Origin: Linepithema humile
Taxonomy: Eukaryota; Arthropoda; Insecta; Hymenoptera; Formicidae
Assembly (NCBI RefSeq): GCF_040581485.1
Contig: NC_090133.1
Coordinates: 17,236,001-17,300,000 of the forward strand
Length of the DNA: 64,000 nt
Direction: 5' to 3'
Below, in pieces: positions 40,001-53,389 of the stretch; within the stretch, counting starts at the first letter, position 1, and every line of letters begins with the position of its first letter. The position numbers and the translations under genes are program-made. Under the pieces are notes generated by a model. That model was not told the origin of the DNA and ran no database searches. It saw nothing but the letters and a program-made list of their open reading frames with translations.

Positions 40001-43000
40001 GCAAACCCGTTATCTCAATTACCTTGATGTGTCTTTTATTAAGTCTGGTAATTCTGCTTTCGACATTTTTTTTTTTTTTTTTTTGGCAGACGCGCAAATT
40101 CGCAAATCATGTCGACGACCTGTTAATTGCTTCTAAATAATTATTCTCAGCACGATAGTGCGTCGATACAACGCGTGCGTCTAACGCAGCCGTCCTAAAT
40201 ACAATTTTACTTCTTTTGCGCGCCGGAATCACGCCGTTTTTCAGTTCTTCCACGAACGTTTCGTGCCGCAACAGCCGGCTTCCTGGAAGCGATGCAAACG
40301 TTGCACTCAATTTTCCAGGAGTCAATCAAGCAACCGGTATAGCAGATTGGAGATGCGCGCTGGATAGAGACCCAGCGGGTTCTTCAGCGCCAAAAAATGA
40401 ATAATTCGAAAAATATAATGAGACACGACATATCTGGCGTCATTATGTTATATCGCATTCTTTTGGCACTTTGTAACGGACATTGTTTTATACGCAACGG
40501 CCCAGATACGACGGAAAACGACGAACGAACAAGAATAATGAATAGAATTCTAGCTGACTATTGTGTGTCGTCACAAAAGCGTCGACAAACTTGATTGAAA
40601 TTTATTAAGCCGGTTGTGAATTAGCACGACTCATCAGGATGCTCATTAAGATTGTGGTTTCGCGAGACGCGTTGGTTAGCGTTATTAGCGGCTCCCCTAC
40701 TTTTTATTTCCGATAGGAAACAAACGTGTTTTCTCGGTTAGGAAGAGAAGCAATGTGGTAATGCAGGCAAGGTGTAGGCCTTATCTCGAGCGAAACGTCT
40801 CGTATTGTTTCCTGTCAGAGTGAGAACGTCTTCGTAATGCATTCTCCAAGCAGCAATAATGCTAGACTTTGCAGGATGCGCCGGCGGCGGACGGCGCGAG
40901 TCGTGAAACCAGCGCCGTTTCTCACAGAAATACGAATATGATAACATAATATGAAGATTATCAATAAATATTCGATATTCGGGATCGTTACACGCACGCT
41001 TGCAGCATTATTTTTAGAGACTATTAATTTTAGCCAGTTACGCTGCGAAATATTCACTCGTCGCCGAGTGTGTAATGAAATTGATACCTTGAAAACATTA
41101 TTAAATAGAAAAATATCGATGTTATCTTAATGTAAAACATAATCGCTGACTCGCGAGTGAAGAGAACTGAAAAATCCATATGATCGATGATTTGCACAAA
41201 GGCCTCGCGTTTTCAAGAACGTTCAGTTCGTATTCCGCGGAGAAGATACGTTTGCCTTGAAGATGATGTTCTTCTCGCAATGAGATGTAATTTCTTATAA
41301 TTCTTACTTTCCTTCTAATAATAAAATACTGAAGACTATTGTTTTGAGGAAACAGATGAATAGATAAGTCAATCTTTCTGTTCGCAATGTTATCAATAAA
41401 GCAAAATTTGCACAAATAAAGAATTTTCAGCTATTTATACTTAATAAACTTTCCTTATTGAAAATTAGCGAGTTACAGTACATCTCAATATCTTTAAATA
41501 AAGCGGAAATTTATTATTTGATATTTGCATATTACAGACTTGCACAAGCTTCCCGTCAACCCTGCATTACTGTTCATCTAGATTCGTGATAATCCGGCGC
41601 TTCTCGCAATTTCGAAAGTCTCGATAGCGAAAACCTGAAAAAATACATGGAGCTCGGAGGCTGACATTAAACGCGGATTCGATTTGTGACTGCGACAAAA
41701 GATACGGCGACGTCGGGCCGTCGCAATAAATTTCGGCTCGCTGTTTCTTTTCGCGCGTGTATTTCCAACGCAAGTGCGATCTCACGCGTCATATAAATAT
41801 ATCTTTACAGCATCAACGACGTAAGGAACATCCCGCACAGTGATCAGGATTTAATATCTTCGCCACTTGCGAGATACGCCGAACAAAAGCCGAAATAAAT
41901 TATTTTTTAGCAACCCTATGTTTTATATATATTTCTTATTAACAATATTCAGATAAGATAAAAAATATCTCAGTTAAAATTGACATGCGAGAAATTTTAA
42001 CAAATCAAATAATTTATCTATCATTTAGATTGGCTAGATTTTTTTAGGCGATTAGGAAGTTATATAATCATGCTTTCATAGACAGGTAATCAAGGAAAAA
42101 CTATAATTTACTAGCCTTTAAAATAAAAAATATGACAAACTAATTTTATTTATTTCAACAAACAAGAATTAATTGACTGAATTTCATTATAAAATCCATC
42201 TTAGAGGAATATATAGAAAAATTAATAAGATTTTTTTACGAATGTATCCGCAATTCTCTGAACTACGTTCGTATTTATACTATTTATGTCAAAATATATT
42301 TTTTATTTTACACTGAATTGAAAGAAGAAGCGTGTTCCAGCGATCCAGACTCATAAGTCAGTCTCGGGGGGCAGGTGTCTACGATTAATATTATCGAGAG
42401 GGGACTGTCAATCCTTGTGCGTGGTAGCAAACTTGGCAGCATGCCAGAGCCTTAATTCTTACAACTCAGACGAACTTTCGGCCGTGCCGATTATTACCGC
42501 TGTGTCTTCCAACCTCCTTGGACGACGGCCAAACATGTTGCAAACATGTACTGGAATTCCCGTTGCGGACCTTCGAGCCGCACACGCAATATGTCATGGA
42601 CTCGCGACTCGAAACTTCTATGAGCGGGCGGACTCCGTACACGTACCTCTGAATGCGATTCCCGCGGCAAACATGATAATGCGAAAAATATAATGTCCGT
42701 GTCCCACTGCAAAATGATCGAACATCTTAAGCTTCAAGTGAAATTTGAATTTTTGCAATCTTACAAAAATTTATTAATTAAAACTATTTGTCTTAAATAT
42801 TTATTATTACATCCAAATATATTTTTTCATTTTCGAACAACTGATATTTAATTCTTTGATTGAAATAAATTTAATACTTTATTTCTCAATTAAATTTCTT
42901 ATTTGTCATCTTCAACATTGACGGTGCGGGGATCCTTTTAGAGCGACGCACGTCGCGAGCGAGTTCGCGAGCGTATGATTCCATCGCGGCGCAACGACGA

Positions 43001-46000
43001 GATGATATAGTGGCGGGCGACGAGAAAAATAAGACAGCGAGGAAGAAGAAGAAGAGGGAGCAGAAGCCGCCGTCGCCGCCGCCTCCGGGAGAGGAGGCCT
43101 CGAGGTCGCGGCTGCGTAGTTCCCCACGGCTGCGGCTCCCACGAGCTCAGCCACCGCGAGTACACACCGCTTTCCAGATCAGATTCATTGACCCCGCTGA
43201 ATCTCTCGGAGCGGAGACTCTGCCGTCCGTGCTTTTTCCTCCGTGACACAAACGCGGCCCGCGGTGGCGGCAAAGCGAAGGATCAGTACGAAGTGTGTAC
43301 ATGTACAACTTTATCCGACTAATGCTACAAAGCGATACATATGCGAGAGCACACAACAACAGTATTAAAACTGAGCAAATCTAATAAACAAGATAAAAGT
43401 GTGAATGAGAAAAGAAACGAGAACGAAAGGAGGTGATCCCCCGCAATGATCTTGCGCGTTGCCGACAAAACAAGATGAATATAGAAACAAGAAGGAACAA
43501 ACGCACAGAAAGATAACAATGTTGCGCCGCGTTTGTGCAGAAAAGTTCATCGACACTTTAAATGGTACAAAATAAAAGTTGAGTCTTAAATTTGAAAGTT
43601 TGAGAGATTTCTCTCCTTCTGTTTTCCGTCGAATGACAATAATTTTAAATTAAAAAATTTTTAGAAAATAAATAAATTTTTAAATGATAAATAAATTAAT
43701 TATATTTTAATCTCATTCTTACAAGCAACACAATATCCACGCCATACCGGTTCGCATTTCAGTCTTGATAGTCAAAATTTAAACCTAAACGAAGGTCAAC
43801 GAGATAGAAATAAATTAATATATATAATAAATAAAATAAACAGAGTCGTCGAACGACAGAACGTCGAAAAAAAGCACTCTTATTTTAGGCGCAGAGCCAA
43901 CTTTGTTACTTGATGAATGTACCTCCGACAGAGAAGAGATGATGATTAAAGGAAAATTTATCGTTTCCATAATTTTGAGTAGACAGTATCTATAATTCTT
44001 AAACAAAAGTGACAGATACGTATTGGAAAATCCAGTATTATACATAGATCGTTTTTAACCTTGCGAGTATAAATTTGCGCTTTAAAGCAAGAAGGAACTT
44101 TCGTAAAATTAAAGACATTTGACAATTTCTCCTGACTAGAAAATTACGCTAATTTTCAATAATATCTGACAATTTAGGTATAAATTCCCAACAATACACA
44201 ACATAATAACATATTATTATTGAATCAATATATGTTGTTTCTAAAATTGCTGAAATATGCATTTCTATCAAATAATTTTTCCTCAAACTCATTAACTCAT
44301 AGAAGTCGCTAATTTTTACTAAAATATCAGACAATTTATTTTTTGCAATATGTTGTTTGAGTGTTTAAAAACGATTGCTAGTTTGATGTGCAATTATCAG
44401 TTCCCTGACAGCGCTTAGTATTATTCTACACAGAATTCTCAATTTTTGACCATCTTGTCGCGCGTACACTATGATTATCGATTATTCTCGTTCAAATCGA
44501 TGAACCCTGATTGTCCTCGGACGGTCGTATCGCTCGAGGCCAAGTATCGACCAGAAGTGTGTCACATCAACCCATCACGACGGTGAATGAGATGCTCCGA
44601 AGAAAATCGCTCTCGTGTCTTATTGAAAGCTTAGCAAGTACGGATCGCCGGCCGGCGAATTACGGTATCGCCTTCGTCGTAAATAGCGTCGAGCCTAATT
44701 TTACGTTTAATCGCCAATTACGTTACCTGACATGCCGGTAACGTACGATCCTCTCACTAACAAGCTAGTCAACCTTCGCGGCGATATGACGAAACTTCTG
44801 ATTTGTAGAAAAAAATCAATTGTGCGTGTGATTGCTACCGGCGAGTTTTGCGTATCTTAAATTCCACGAATTATGCTTTTATAGCTGAATAAATAACCCA
44901 ATCTTTTCTGCTTGTTGAATAGCATAAATTAATAATACATTTAGTTCTTGCAGTATTTTAATCTGTTTGATATCTTGTTTGCCTCGTATAATAATAATTA
45001 ATGACTCATACAACAAATGTCAGAAAGTTTCACAAACCTGCTAAGTGTCAAAGAGATACATTCATATATAACATTGAATAGATACGCGCGTGTAGTCTTT
45101 ATTAACAGCAAACTCAAACTGTAACACTTTTAATACATTCTCAATACTATTGCAAAAAAAAAAACTCGACAATACGACTTGTTACATCACTTACAATCTG
45201 AATAGTTATAGTTTCCGCGGTTTGCGATAACTGCAAAATCTAACATACCGATTAATATAGGAGATATTTCCAAGAAATTTATCGCGCGTAAATCTACTCG
45301 CAAGAAGAAGTAACGCACAGTTAGACACTCGTGCAACAAGTATGCAAAAAGTAATGATTGTTCACTTGGCGAAGATATTGGAGAAGTCACGTATGTAGCA
45401 CGACTGAAGTCGAGACACTCTGAAATACATACGGCCACGGTCAAACTGCACTCAGCTTCAGATAAATACAAACTCAGCCGAGATGCACCAGCTCCGGGAT
45501 ATGTGCGAGACCGAACAAAGTGCATGCTGTCGGAGATATAGAGGAATCTTACACCTGCTGTGCGACTCATACGCGAATCTCGGCTACAGGGTGTCCTACA
45601 AATGTCGTATTGCATTTCTAGAATTTTATTTTAGAATGATTTTATGATTTGCGTGAACTCATCTCCTAGTTTCTTTAACAAAATTTTAATCGAAAAATAG
45701 TATGTTTAAAATAGAACATGAGCTAAAGTTTTTTTCAAACTTCTCGATTCTAAAAAATATGAAGAAATTCACAACTTAGTTCATTAATTATTTATGTATA
45801 CTGCTATATAATAACACATATATAACTATAATAAAAATTAATTTACCGGTTATTCTTTTTCTTCGAAGTACGATTACTGATTATAGATACAGCAATTTTG
45901 CTGTCAAAGAAACCGAGAGAGAAGCAAATTAACTAATTACCCGAGAAACGCCACATTACAATCCCGAGGAATGCGCTTAGAGTCGCCGTTTCGAAAGACT

Positions 46001-46865
46001 TCTACTCTCACATTCTAGCTGCACCATATTATATTCGTCCACGTATACATATTTGTGGTCTCTGCCGGCAACATTTATTTATCGCGCAGCGACTTTAAAT
46101 TCGATTTGAATATTTTAACTGCAGATATATTACGATATCAGCTGTAATTAATTACAACAAATTAATGTACAATAAAATATGGAAATATTCACGATAATTC
46201 CACCTAAAATTTTACCGAGGAAAATATTTATTTCTAAGAAGAAAAACAATTGTTTATATTGTATGAAAGTGCGCCAAAGCATTTGGCTGACAGAATACGT
46301 AAAGACATAATGCAATGTCTATTATACCTCGGGATAATCTAAGGACACGAAAATTCATTACTTCATATTATTGAATTTGTTCTGCCGGTGTTATTTAGGG
46401 AGAGGTCAACTTGCTATGAATCACAGATTCGAGCAATGCATTCGGGAGAGAACTCAGAGCAAGGAAAATCGAAGAAGACGCGGTCACCATTGGTCATCTC
46501 GAGGCCATTTAAACCGACTGAGAATAGTAACTCGGAATAAACCCTACACTCTCCGGTTAACTCTACAGGGTGTCTCCGATTTATCGTTTTTCCTTTCAAC
46601 TATATATTTTTCGGGCGCACTCGAAGCCGATTTGATTGAAAACTTTATGACGCGTCATTTTTTTGTCATAATTTTATAATGTTCATCATTACACATTTCG
46701 CTAATTGAACACCAATATGTGAATATCTGTTAAAATGGAATGCACATAAATTTGTCAGAAAAATAGGATACCGTTTGACATTTTAATTATATTAAGATAA
46801 TGTGGTGTAAACTATCATAAACTTTCGCGAATGATATTATCATAACTGCGTCTTAATCACGTGCA
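37013..46865. other. No gene recognised
   Basis: Islands at about 37150-38100, 39160-39500, 40200-40600, 42350-42700 and 42910-43540. The last is the GC-richest patch of the window, with trinucleotide-like GCC/GGA runs near 43060-43110; its overlapping frames on both strands have alternative start codons and low-complexity products, so I call it a CpG island, not a gene. A poly-T run sits at about 40070-40084. The 142-codon minus frame at 45615-45187 has a true ATG but no recognisable domain. Confidence 0.4.
45586..46577. repeat. Two copies of a TA-flanked 'tacagggtgtc' end
   Basis: The same 11-mer tacagggtgtc occurs at about 45587-45597 and about 46564-46574 in the same orientation, each time at a TA dinucleotide. 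TA followed by CAGGG is what the border of a Tc1/mariner-type or related short element can look like. No transposase or matching opposite end was identified, so the call is tentative. Confidence 0.2.
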
Positions 46866-46926
46866 ATGCGTTGCGCTGCAAATCAATGTCCGCATTCCGT
46901 ACATGATTTGCAGAATGTGCACGCAT
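46866..46926 (+). ncRNA. miRNA-like stem-loop candidate
   Basis: The 5' arm CTGCAAATCAATGT (46876-46889) pairs with ACATGATTTGCAG (46901-46913) with one bulged A, closing an 11-base loop; an outer helix ATGCGT (46866-46871) pairs with ACGCAT (46921-46926) across an internal loop. The overall 61-nt shape is similar in size to a short miRNA precursor. The arms do not match a known insect miRNA that I can recall. Expression is unknown, and inverted repeats of this length can arise by chance. Confidence 0.25.
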
Positions 46927-49900
46927 CAAATAGAGTATAATAAATAGTATATATATTATAGTATTATCAAGAATTATGTGTTATGCAATCGCGATCTGCT
47001 TTGAGTAACCCGAACACGCAATTAAAATGCATTTGGAGCATCAGTGCAATCGCACTTTACACAGTCTCCTCGAGCAGTTGCGTCACGATGTAACAAACCA
47101 TATTGAGAAAATGCAGATACTTTATCTCTTTCTCTTTTTCTCGATGAAACGCATACAAATCGCATAAGTCAAGTCGGGCAAGCGTTTGTGAATTCCCAGC
47201 TGAAGATTAGTACTTTCCACCGTGCCGTCTGTCATCACGTTCTACTCCGATGAGATTTCGGTCGGTTATTTAAAGAGGTATGTTTCCAGTTTGTTACAAA
47301 CTTCTAAAAGTTTTCTCCATTTAGTCGTTCAATAGACAAATTTATGCATCGGGGCAAATTTTATATTTAAAATTCGATGAAAAAAATATTTTTATATCAA
47401 TTTTTATACATCTTCAAACGTTATTCCGACGTTAAAGGATTTATCTGGGGAAAAAAGTGGAGTGTAATACAAGCAAGAGAAGTTTGGTGCGAGCGATAAT
47501 TAATGTATGTAAAGCGCGGGCGTGTAAATATTAGTGCTATGGATTACAAGAGCAGACGCAAGACAAATACACGATGTTTCCCGTGTCGGTGTCGGCAGGA
47601 AGATTAAAGCTGATAGAGCTTTATAGTTAGTTTGTTATAAAATATGCGGTATGTCTTTAACCCTTTGTAATATCACCTACGATAAGATAACATGGAGTAG
47701 TACAAACAATTATCTATCTTTATATCTTTTGTATGTAATATATTTATATATCACATTAACGCATATATTTTTATATTTCTTCTTTCTCGCAGATTTTTCT
47801 AAATTCCCAAAACAATTATAATTTACAAAAGTTTCAAGTGTTTATTAAAACGTTGCAATCGAATTATTAGACTGAGCAAGACCATTGGCGTTCAAACAAT
47901 TGCAAAATGCTTGATATCGCCCCAAACAAAAAATTTTGTTTTTAACGTTATCTCGGATCGCGAAGGGTTAAGCATTTGTGCTAGCTGTGGCCAGATTCGC
48001 CAAAGTGGAAACGTCCTCGCGGATTAGAAGAATTCGAATCATATCATGTGTATCAATAGAGTGTGAATTGCATGATAATATTGTGGAAAATCCTTGATAC
48101 ACTTTTATTAATTATTTTTTATTTATATTTTGCTGAAGATTGATTTCTTATCAGTTATCAAGTATGAAGATTTTCTTTCTTTTATTATCTTCATATATAT
48201 TGCATTTTCATATATCAATTATATTTAACAATTCTTTTGTCTTTTTATGAACATAGTAAGAAATTTGCTGCTATTTATTTGCAGATTCGGTTTTACTATT
48301 TGTTACAATTATATAGAAATCTTGAAGAAAATATATATATAAATTATTTTTTTTAATTGATACACACACATGAAATAAATTGAATAAATGTTTTATATAA
48401 AGCACAAATGCATGCAGAAAAATTGATAATACAATTAGATGGTTTTTAATTATTCTTTGAAGATTTAATCAATTTAATTGAACATTTATCTGGCTGAAAT
48501 TAAGGTTTAAAAGTACGGACAATGGAATTCATAAACGCTGGAAAATTGAATAAAATTTTACAAGTCAAAAAAAAGATAATCTTATTTGCTCATCAGAACG
48601 TCACATTGAAACGAACTTTCTAAAAAATTAAGTATAGTAGAAGCGATCACGTTAATTATAATCTCTTAAACGTTGGAGCATAATTAAAGGCTTTTCCGAG
48701 CATTTCTCTCTATTCTTCTCTTTTCCACCTCTCTTCTCCACCCTTTTCGTCGAAAGTGACGACCTTATCGGAGAAAGCTTCCGAACGCTCGACAGTTGGT
48801 ACACGAGCAATAAAAGTCGCTGGTCAATGACAAACGCGGATAACGAATCACGATCGCATGTTCGTATAGGAGATACTCTCGCCATCGGCTATCAGTAAAA
48901 CGGCTTTTAAATGTCCACTGGAACGTACAATCATTACTGAAGCATTCACCGCTTGTGCTTTGGTAAAATACGCTTAATAGAAACTTTCTCGGTGAGTCAA
49001 ACAATCGTCGTTTTTATTACGTTACATGCTCGAAATTGAACTGTGATCTTTGCACGAAAATGTATTCAGAAAGGTTATCAAAGGATACAACGCGCAATGC
49101 GCGAGTGATGAATGTATAATCTTAAAATGACCACGTTTATAAAACGCAATAAAATAAAGAAAAAATTAATCTCCACCAAAATAATTAGTGATATTTATAT
49201 ATATTTTATAAGCATACGCCTTTAATAAAATTATCTCTAACAAGAACTAATCGAGTATAAATATTGTCCCGTCATCTCTTCTCACATTTTATATCCGATA
49301 CTTCGTATAATATTTCCATTCGTAATCGCCGGAAGTCATTCATTAATATACGGGAATTAAGATCTCATTAGCTTTTAATCTATTAGAACTGTGTCGATAC
49401 AAAGTAGCGTTAAAGAAAAAGGAAAGCGAAGGAAGAAGATAATTTGTATGTGCGCAGCAACGAAGAATTCTCGAAAGCTGATTCTTGAAAAAGAATCTCG
49501 TCTCTTTCTTGTGTCGAGAGAGTTTGTGCGGCAGAGTTCGACATTATTAGGTCGTATCTCATACGTTTCGTTCTTTATATATAAAAGCACGTATTTTTTG
49601 TGAGATAACGCGCTCCCGAGATCCTTCGAGGCGTTACGACGTATAAAGTGTCACTTTACATCACTGTTAATTCTCTTGCTGACCTCGAGCGATCATCGTG
49701 TCCGGCAAGCATCAAATTTTAGCTATACTATATTTATTTTATCCCGTTCGCGCACATCTTTAAATTCAGCTGAATTACGTACGCGCGTTTATTTGCGCCG
49801 TGTAATATTAAACGCGATATTCTTTTACATTCTTTTTATTTTCTTTTTCGAATGCGCACACTTTTTGTTTAGTCAGCACGCACAATCGTCGGAAGATTGA

Positions 49901-51402
49901 ACTTTATTCGAGTGCTTATCTCCTTTGATCTTTCGCAAAATTAAAAGAATTGCCGTGTGCCGAATAAAAAGGCTATAAAGTAAAAATCTGGCGTAAAGAT
50001 GCTTCTTCGAGTAATATTTTACTCGTTTATTTCTCTGATTTATTTTTATTAGTCTTTTAAGACATAATTTTTCAGGACTTGTCTTATTAATATCGTCACA
50101 CATGAGTGTGCAATATGTCACGGCGTTTTATTAGCATAAAATACATTGAATAACCAATTTACCGATTATAGTTGAAATAGGCTATAAAGGATAAGTATCC
50201 TAGTTTAGCGATCCTACTACGATCGGCTGCGAACATTAATCAAGCGCCCTTATGCCTCTAACAACTCTTAATAGAGACGCTTCCACATGCTTACACTGCG
50301 TCGCGCGGGATAGGGTCGTTCCGAATGAAGGATCGCGCCGATATCTCGCGACGGCGATATCTTGGGAGGCACGTAGAGATACTTAGTTAGTGTTCTCACA
50401 TAAATCATACACCTCCTTTCTCCATTCCGCCGTGCCGGCGTGCCGTGTCCGCACGCGATAACGATTATCGATGCTTCATGTTCGAAATATTCGCAGTCCT
50501 CGTCTCACCGCTCCGTCCCGCGCTCCTATTTTTCCAACGTATCGCCGATAGCGGCGATCACCGATACCAAGTGTTAATTCAACTCGGATTGTCAATATCA
50601 TGTCGCGCGGAAAATCGCATTTTCCGTCGCCGAGCGAAATTATTGCACCGATATACTCGTAAACGGGAAAAGCCAGACGACAGCGCTTCCTGCCACGGTC
50701 TGACATTTACTTCGATGTTAGCGCATCGACTTTCGTTGATTGGAAAGGCTGATAAATACGGTCGTACGAAAAATATTCAATCTCCTCCGTCATTACACGC
50801 GTTTTATTTATGACATCAATTTCAGAACCGCAGGATGCGCTGAACTTTTTGGAATGGTAACGGGCTTGGCCGCAGGAAACTATATTTTATTTTTGCATCG
50901 AAGCATGCTTATAAATTGAGTCATTTAAATTTAATTTTAAAAAATTTCGCCGATGTGCAGACACATCACCGATCTCAATTTTGAAGTCGCCGCATTTTCT
51001 CTAAATTAAAAAAAACTAATAGTTTGTTAATAAACTGTTTAAGCAATGAATTTCTTTCCTTCTGGAAATAAAAAAATAAATTCATAATTTATGATGCTCA
51101 ATTATTCATAATTGATTAAAATTGATGTATATCAAACGCTGTGATTTACTTCGTTTAGAAGGTTAGAAAGAAAAAAGAATCTGCGATCTCGAGAACTTTC
51201 TATTTCGAAGAATTTTTAATTATGTGTTTCACTATAATGATATTTAAAATTATTTAAATCGCTATTTTCTTAAAGCTCCAATTTGCATTATTCAGAAGAA
51301 ATTACCATCAACAAAAATAGCAAAAGTATTTCACATTCTTCTATATTCTCTGATACATTATATTTAGTTTTATGTGTAAAATGTGTGTGTGTAACACTTA
51401 TA

Positions 51403-51452
<50 letters not shown>

Positions 51453-53172
51453 TGACTTTTAATGACTTTTAATTTTCAAATAACCACATTTACACAATTA
51501 AAAAAGATTTAATTACTCAAAATCTCTATCTCGTATGAAAATTTTATAAATAATGACTTTAAAAAGTCATTTTACGTAGTTATTTCAATCTATAATTTTC
51601 CAGATTATATATTTATTTAATTCAATGATGTATGAACTATTTTCGAAGAACTATCATTTTTCGTATTAATAGCTAATTAACTGACTTTTTTTCTGCTATT
51701 TGAAGAATTTGCTCTAATCTTAAAATCTAAAATGATTCACAATAGAAATTCATAAAGTAAGAGATATGATATTTTGCGACTTCTCTTGTGGAACATCGTA
51801 AAGTGTCTACCACTGTTTGCTCCTGTTATTGCTACTGAAAATAGAAGGCGAAAAGACCCTTAAGTCCCGCGTATATTCCACGAGACGACACGTAAACGAT
51901 CGGGAAGTCGATCCTCGTATTTGTACGTCTTATTCACGGAGCAGACATAATCCCGGCGTGCCTACGTAACGGTAAAAACAGATCGGCGTGCATTCACTTT
52001 TCCTCGCTGTATGTACACACATTCGCAAACGCGCATTATCCAGCCGCGTACGCATATGAGGCACGCACTTTGCAGCACGCCTTTTAAGAATATATGTGAG
52101 CAATAGTCAATACACAGTAACAAACCGACACATATCGTACTTTTTGTATCTCGACAAATAATGCATCTTGCAATATATATTTCATTATTTTTTAATATTT
52201 TTAAAAGGCTTTAAAAGCGCACGAGATATAAAAACAATTGAAGAGAGGGAAATCAAATATGAGTTCCGCTTTTAAAAAGTTTTTTAATAAATATGCAAAT
52301 CGTAATACAATATTTACCTAAGTAATTTCATAATTTCTAAAATTGATAATAATTAAGATTTTTATTTCCAATTTTTTTATTTGCAAAAATTTTCGGACGG
52401 ATATAAACGGATTTATACGTGTTAACGGCATCCACGTGTTACTGCAACCATTAGGTTCGCTTGGCGGACATATCTCAGTTACACTTTACTGAGTTTCGTG
52501 CGCATTGCTATCACAGTAAACTCGACGATTAATTGGACATTCGGACGGTCAGCTAGGTCGATAAAACCGACAATTGACTTGTGGCACGCATTTGTCATCA
52601 CACGCGACGTAGGACGTATATCCCGTGATTTATCTATTATGAATACTGTGCATTCTTAAGAGAGTCGAAAACAACTTTCACTTGATAATAATCGAGACTT
52701 CTGCTTTTCTACATATTGTGCCATGTCATCATAATTATGATTCATTCAAAGTTCTGTGGAAATATTATTTTCACGCTCCTCGTTAGTTTCTCCGTTCCTA
52801 ATATTTTCTTATTGTTATCTTTGCAACAAACATATGATGCACCGACTTAATTAGTTCTAATCTATCAATTTATATCACTCGCGGACAGATGACAAAAACA
52901 TTTCTAGGAGCACTTTAGACGATATCCGAGATGCGTAATATTCTGCGAAACTTCTGAGGAAACTCGCGGCCCTAAATTGCCTCGGAGAAAGATGCATTCG
53001 GTGTGCGCTCGCCATCGGCCAAGTGGTGTCCATTAAGATTAGAAACTGGGTTAACGTTGCCCCTAAGACCAACCGTTACTCAAGTGAAAGCCTCAGGCTG
53101 AAGTCAATTCATCGTCGTGTTGCGCAAACGTATTACTAATTTCTCCATTCGGCCACTTAAATATTTACCGCG
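46927..53172. other. No gene recognised; upstream region of the secreted-protein gene
   Basis: AT-rich with islands at about 48650-49020, 49600-49900, 50200-50820 and 51830-52090. Two stretches could act as a proximal promoter for the gene at 53.4 kb: about 52440-52640, which holds the initiator-like TCAGTT near 52484, and about 52900-53140. Repeats are listed separately. A short palindrome (aatgacttt-aa-aaagtcatt) lies at 51552-51571. Confidence 0.4.
51405..51449. repeat. (AT)n microsatellite
   Basis: About 45 bp of AT dinucleotides, preceded by a short TG tract (about 51392-51401). Confidence 0.95.

Positions 53173-53200
<28 letters not shown>
53173..53200. repeat. (AC)n microsatellite
   Basis: About 28 bp of AC repeats, followed by degenerate ACAT/ATAC repeats up to about 53229. 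It lies about 75 bp upstream of the splice acceptor of the secreted-protein exon. Confidence 0.95.
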
Positions 53201-53203
<3 letters not shown>

Positions 53204-53253
53204 TACACACATACATACATATATACATATGCGCATAGCAAGGACTAATTTCA

Positions 53254-53389
53254 TCCTTCCTATTTGTTGGCAGACTGATCCAATGCTTCCAAGGACGAGG
53301 GACAGGTGACGAGCGAGATCCAGACGAGCGTCTCTAAAACATCTCGAACTTCCTTAAAAAAAGAAAACTTTATCGGAAACACGACAAAA
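53254..53389 (+). promoter_or_regulatory. Splice acceptor and 5' UTR with a short uORF
   Basis: A pyrimidine-rich tract ends in TTTGTTGGCAG, giving an exon start at 53274. In the frame of the downstream protein a TGA stands at 53276-53278, so nothing upstream can be in-frame coding and any earlier exon must be 5' UTR. An upstream ATG at 53283 opens an 8-codon uORF (MLPRTRDR) ending with TGA at 53307-53309, which could dampen translation of the main frame. Confidence 0.6.

Noticed and set aside
42912..43273. Overlapping 80-110-codon minus-strand frames rich in Ser, Ala and Arg
   Set aside because: They arise from GC-rich trinucleotide runs in a CpG island and the longest Ala/Ser frame begins with GTG.
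45187..45615. 142-codon minus-strand frame with a true ATG
   Set aside because: No domain, signal, membrane pattern or splice context; its start overlaps a possible repeat border.
53306..53389. Extended N-terminus of the secreted protein starting at GTG 53306
   Set aside because: GTG is not a normal animal start, and the ATG at 53390 directly precedes a good signal peptide.
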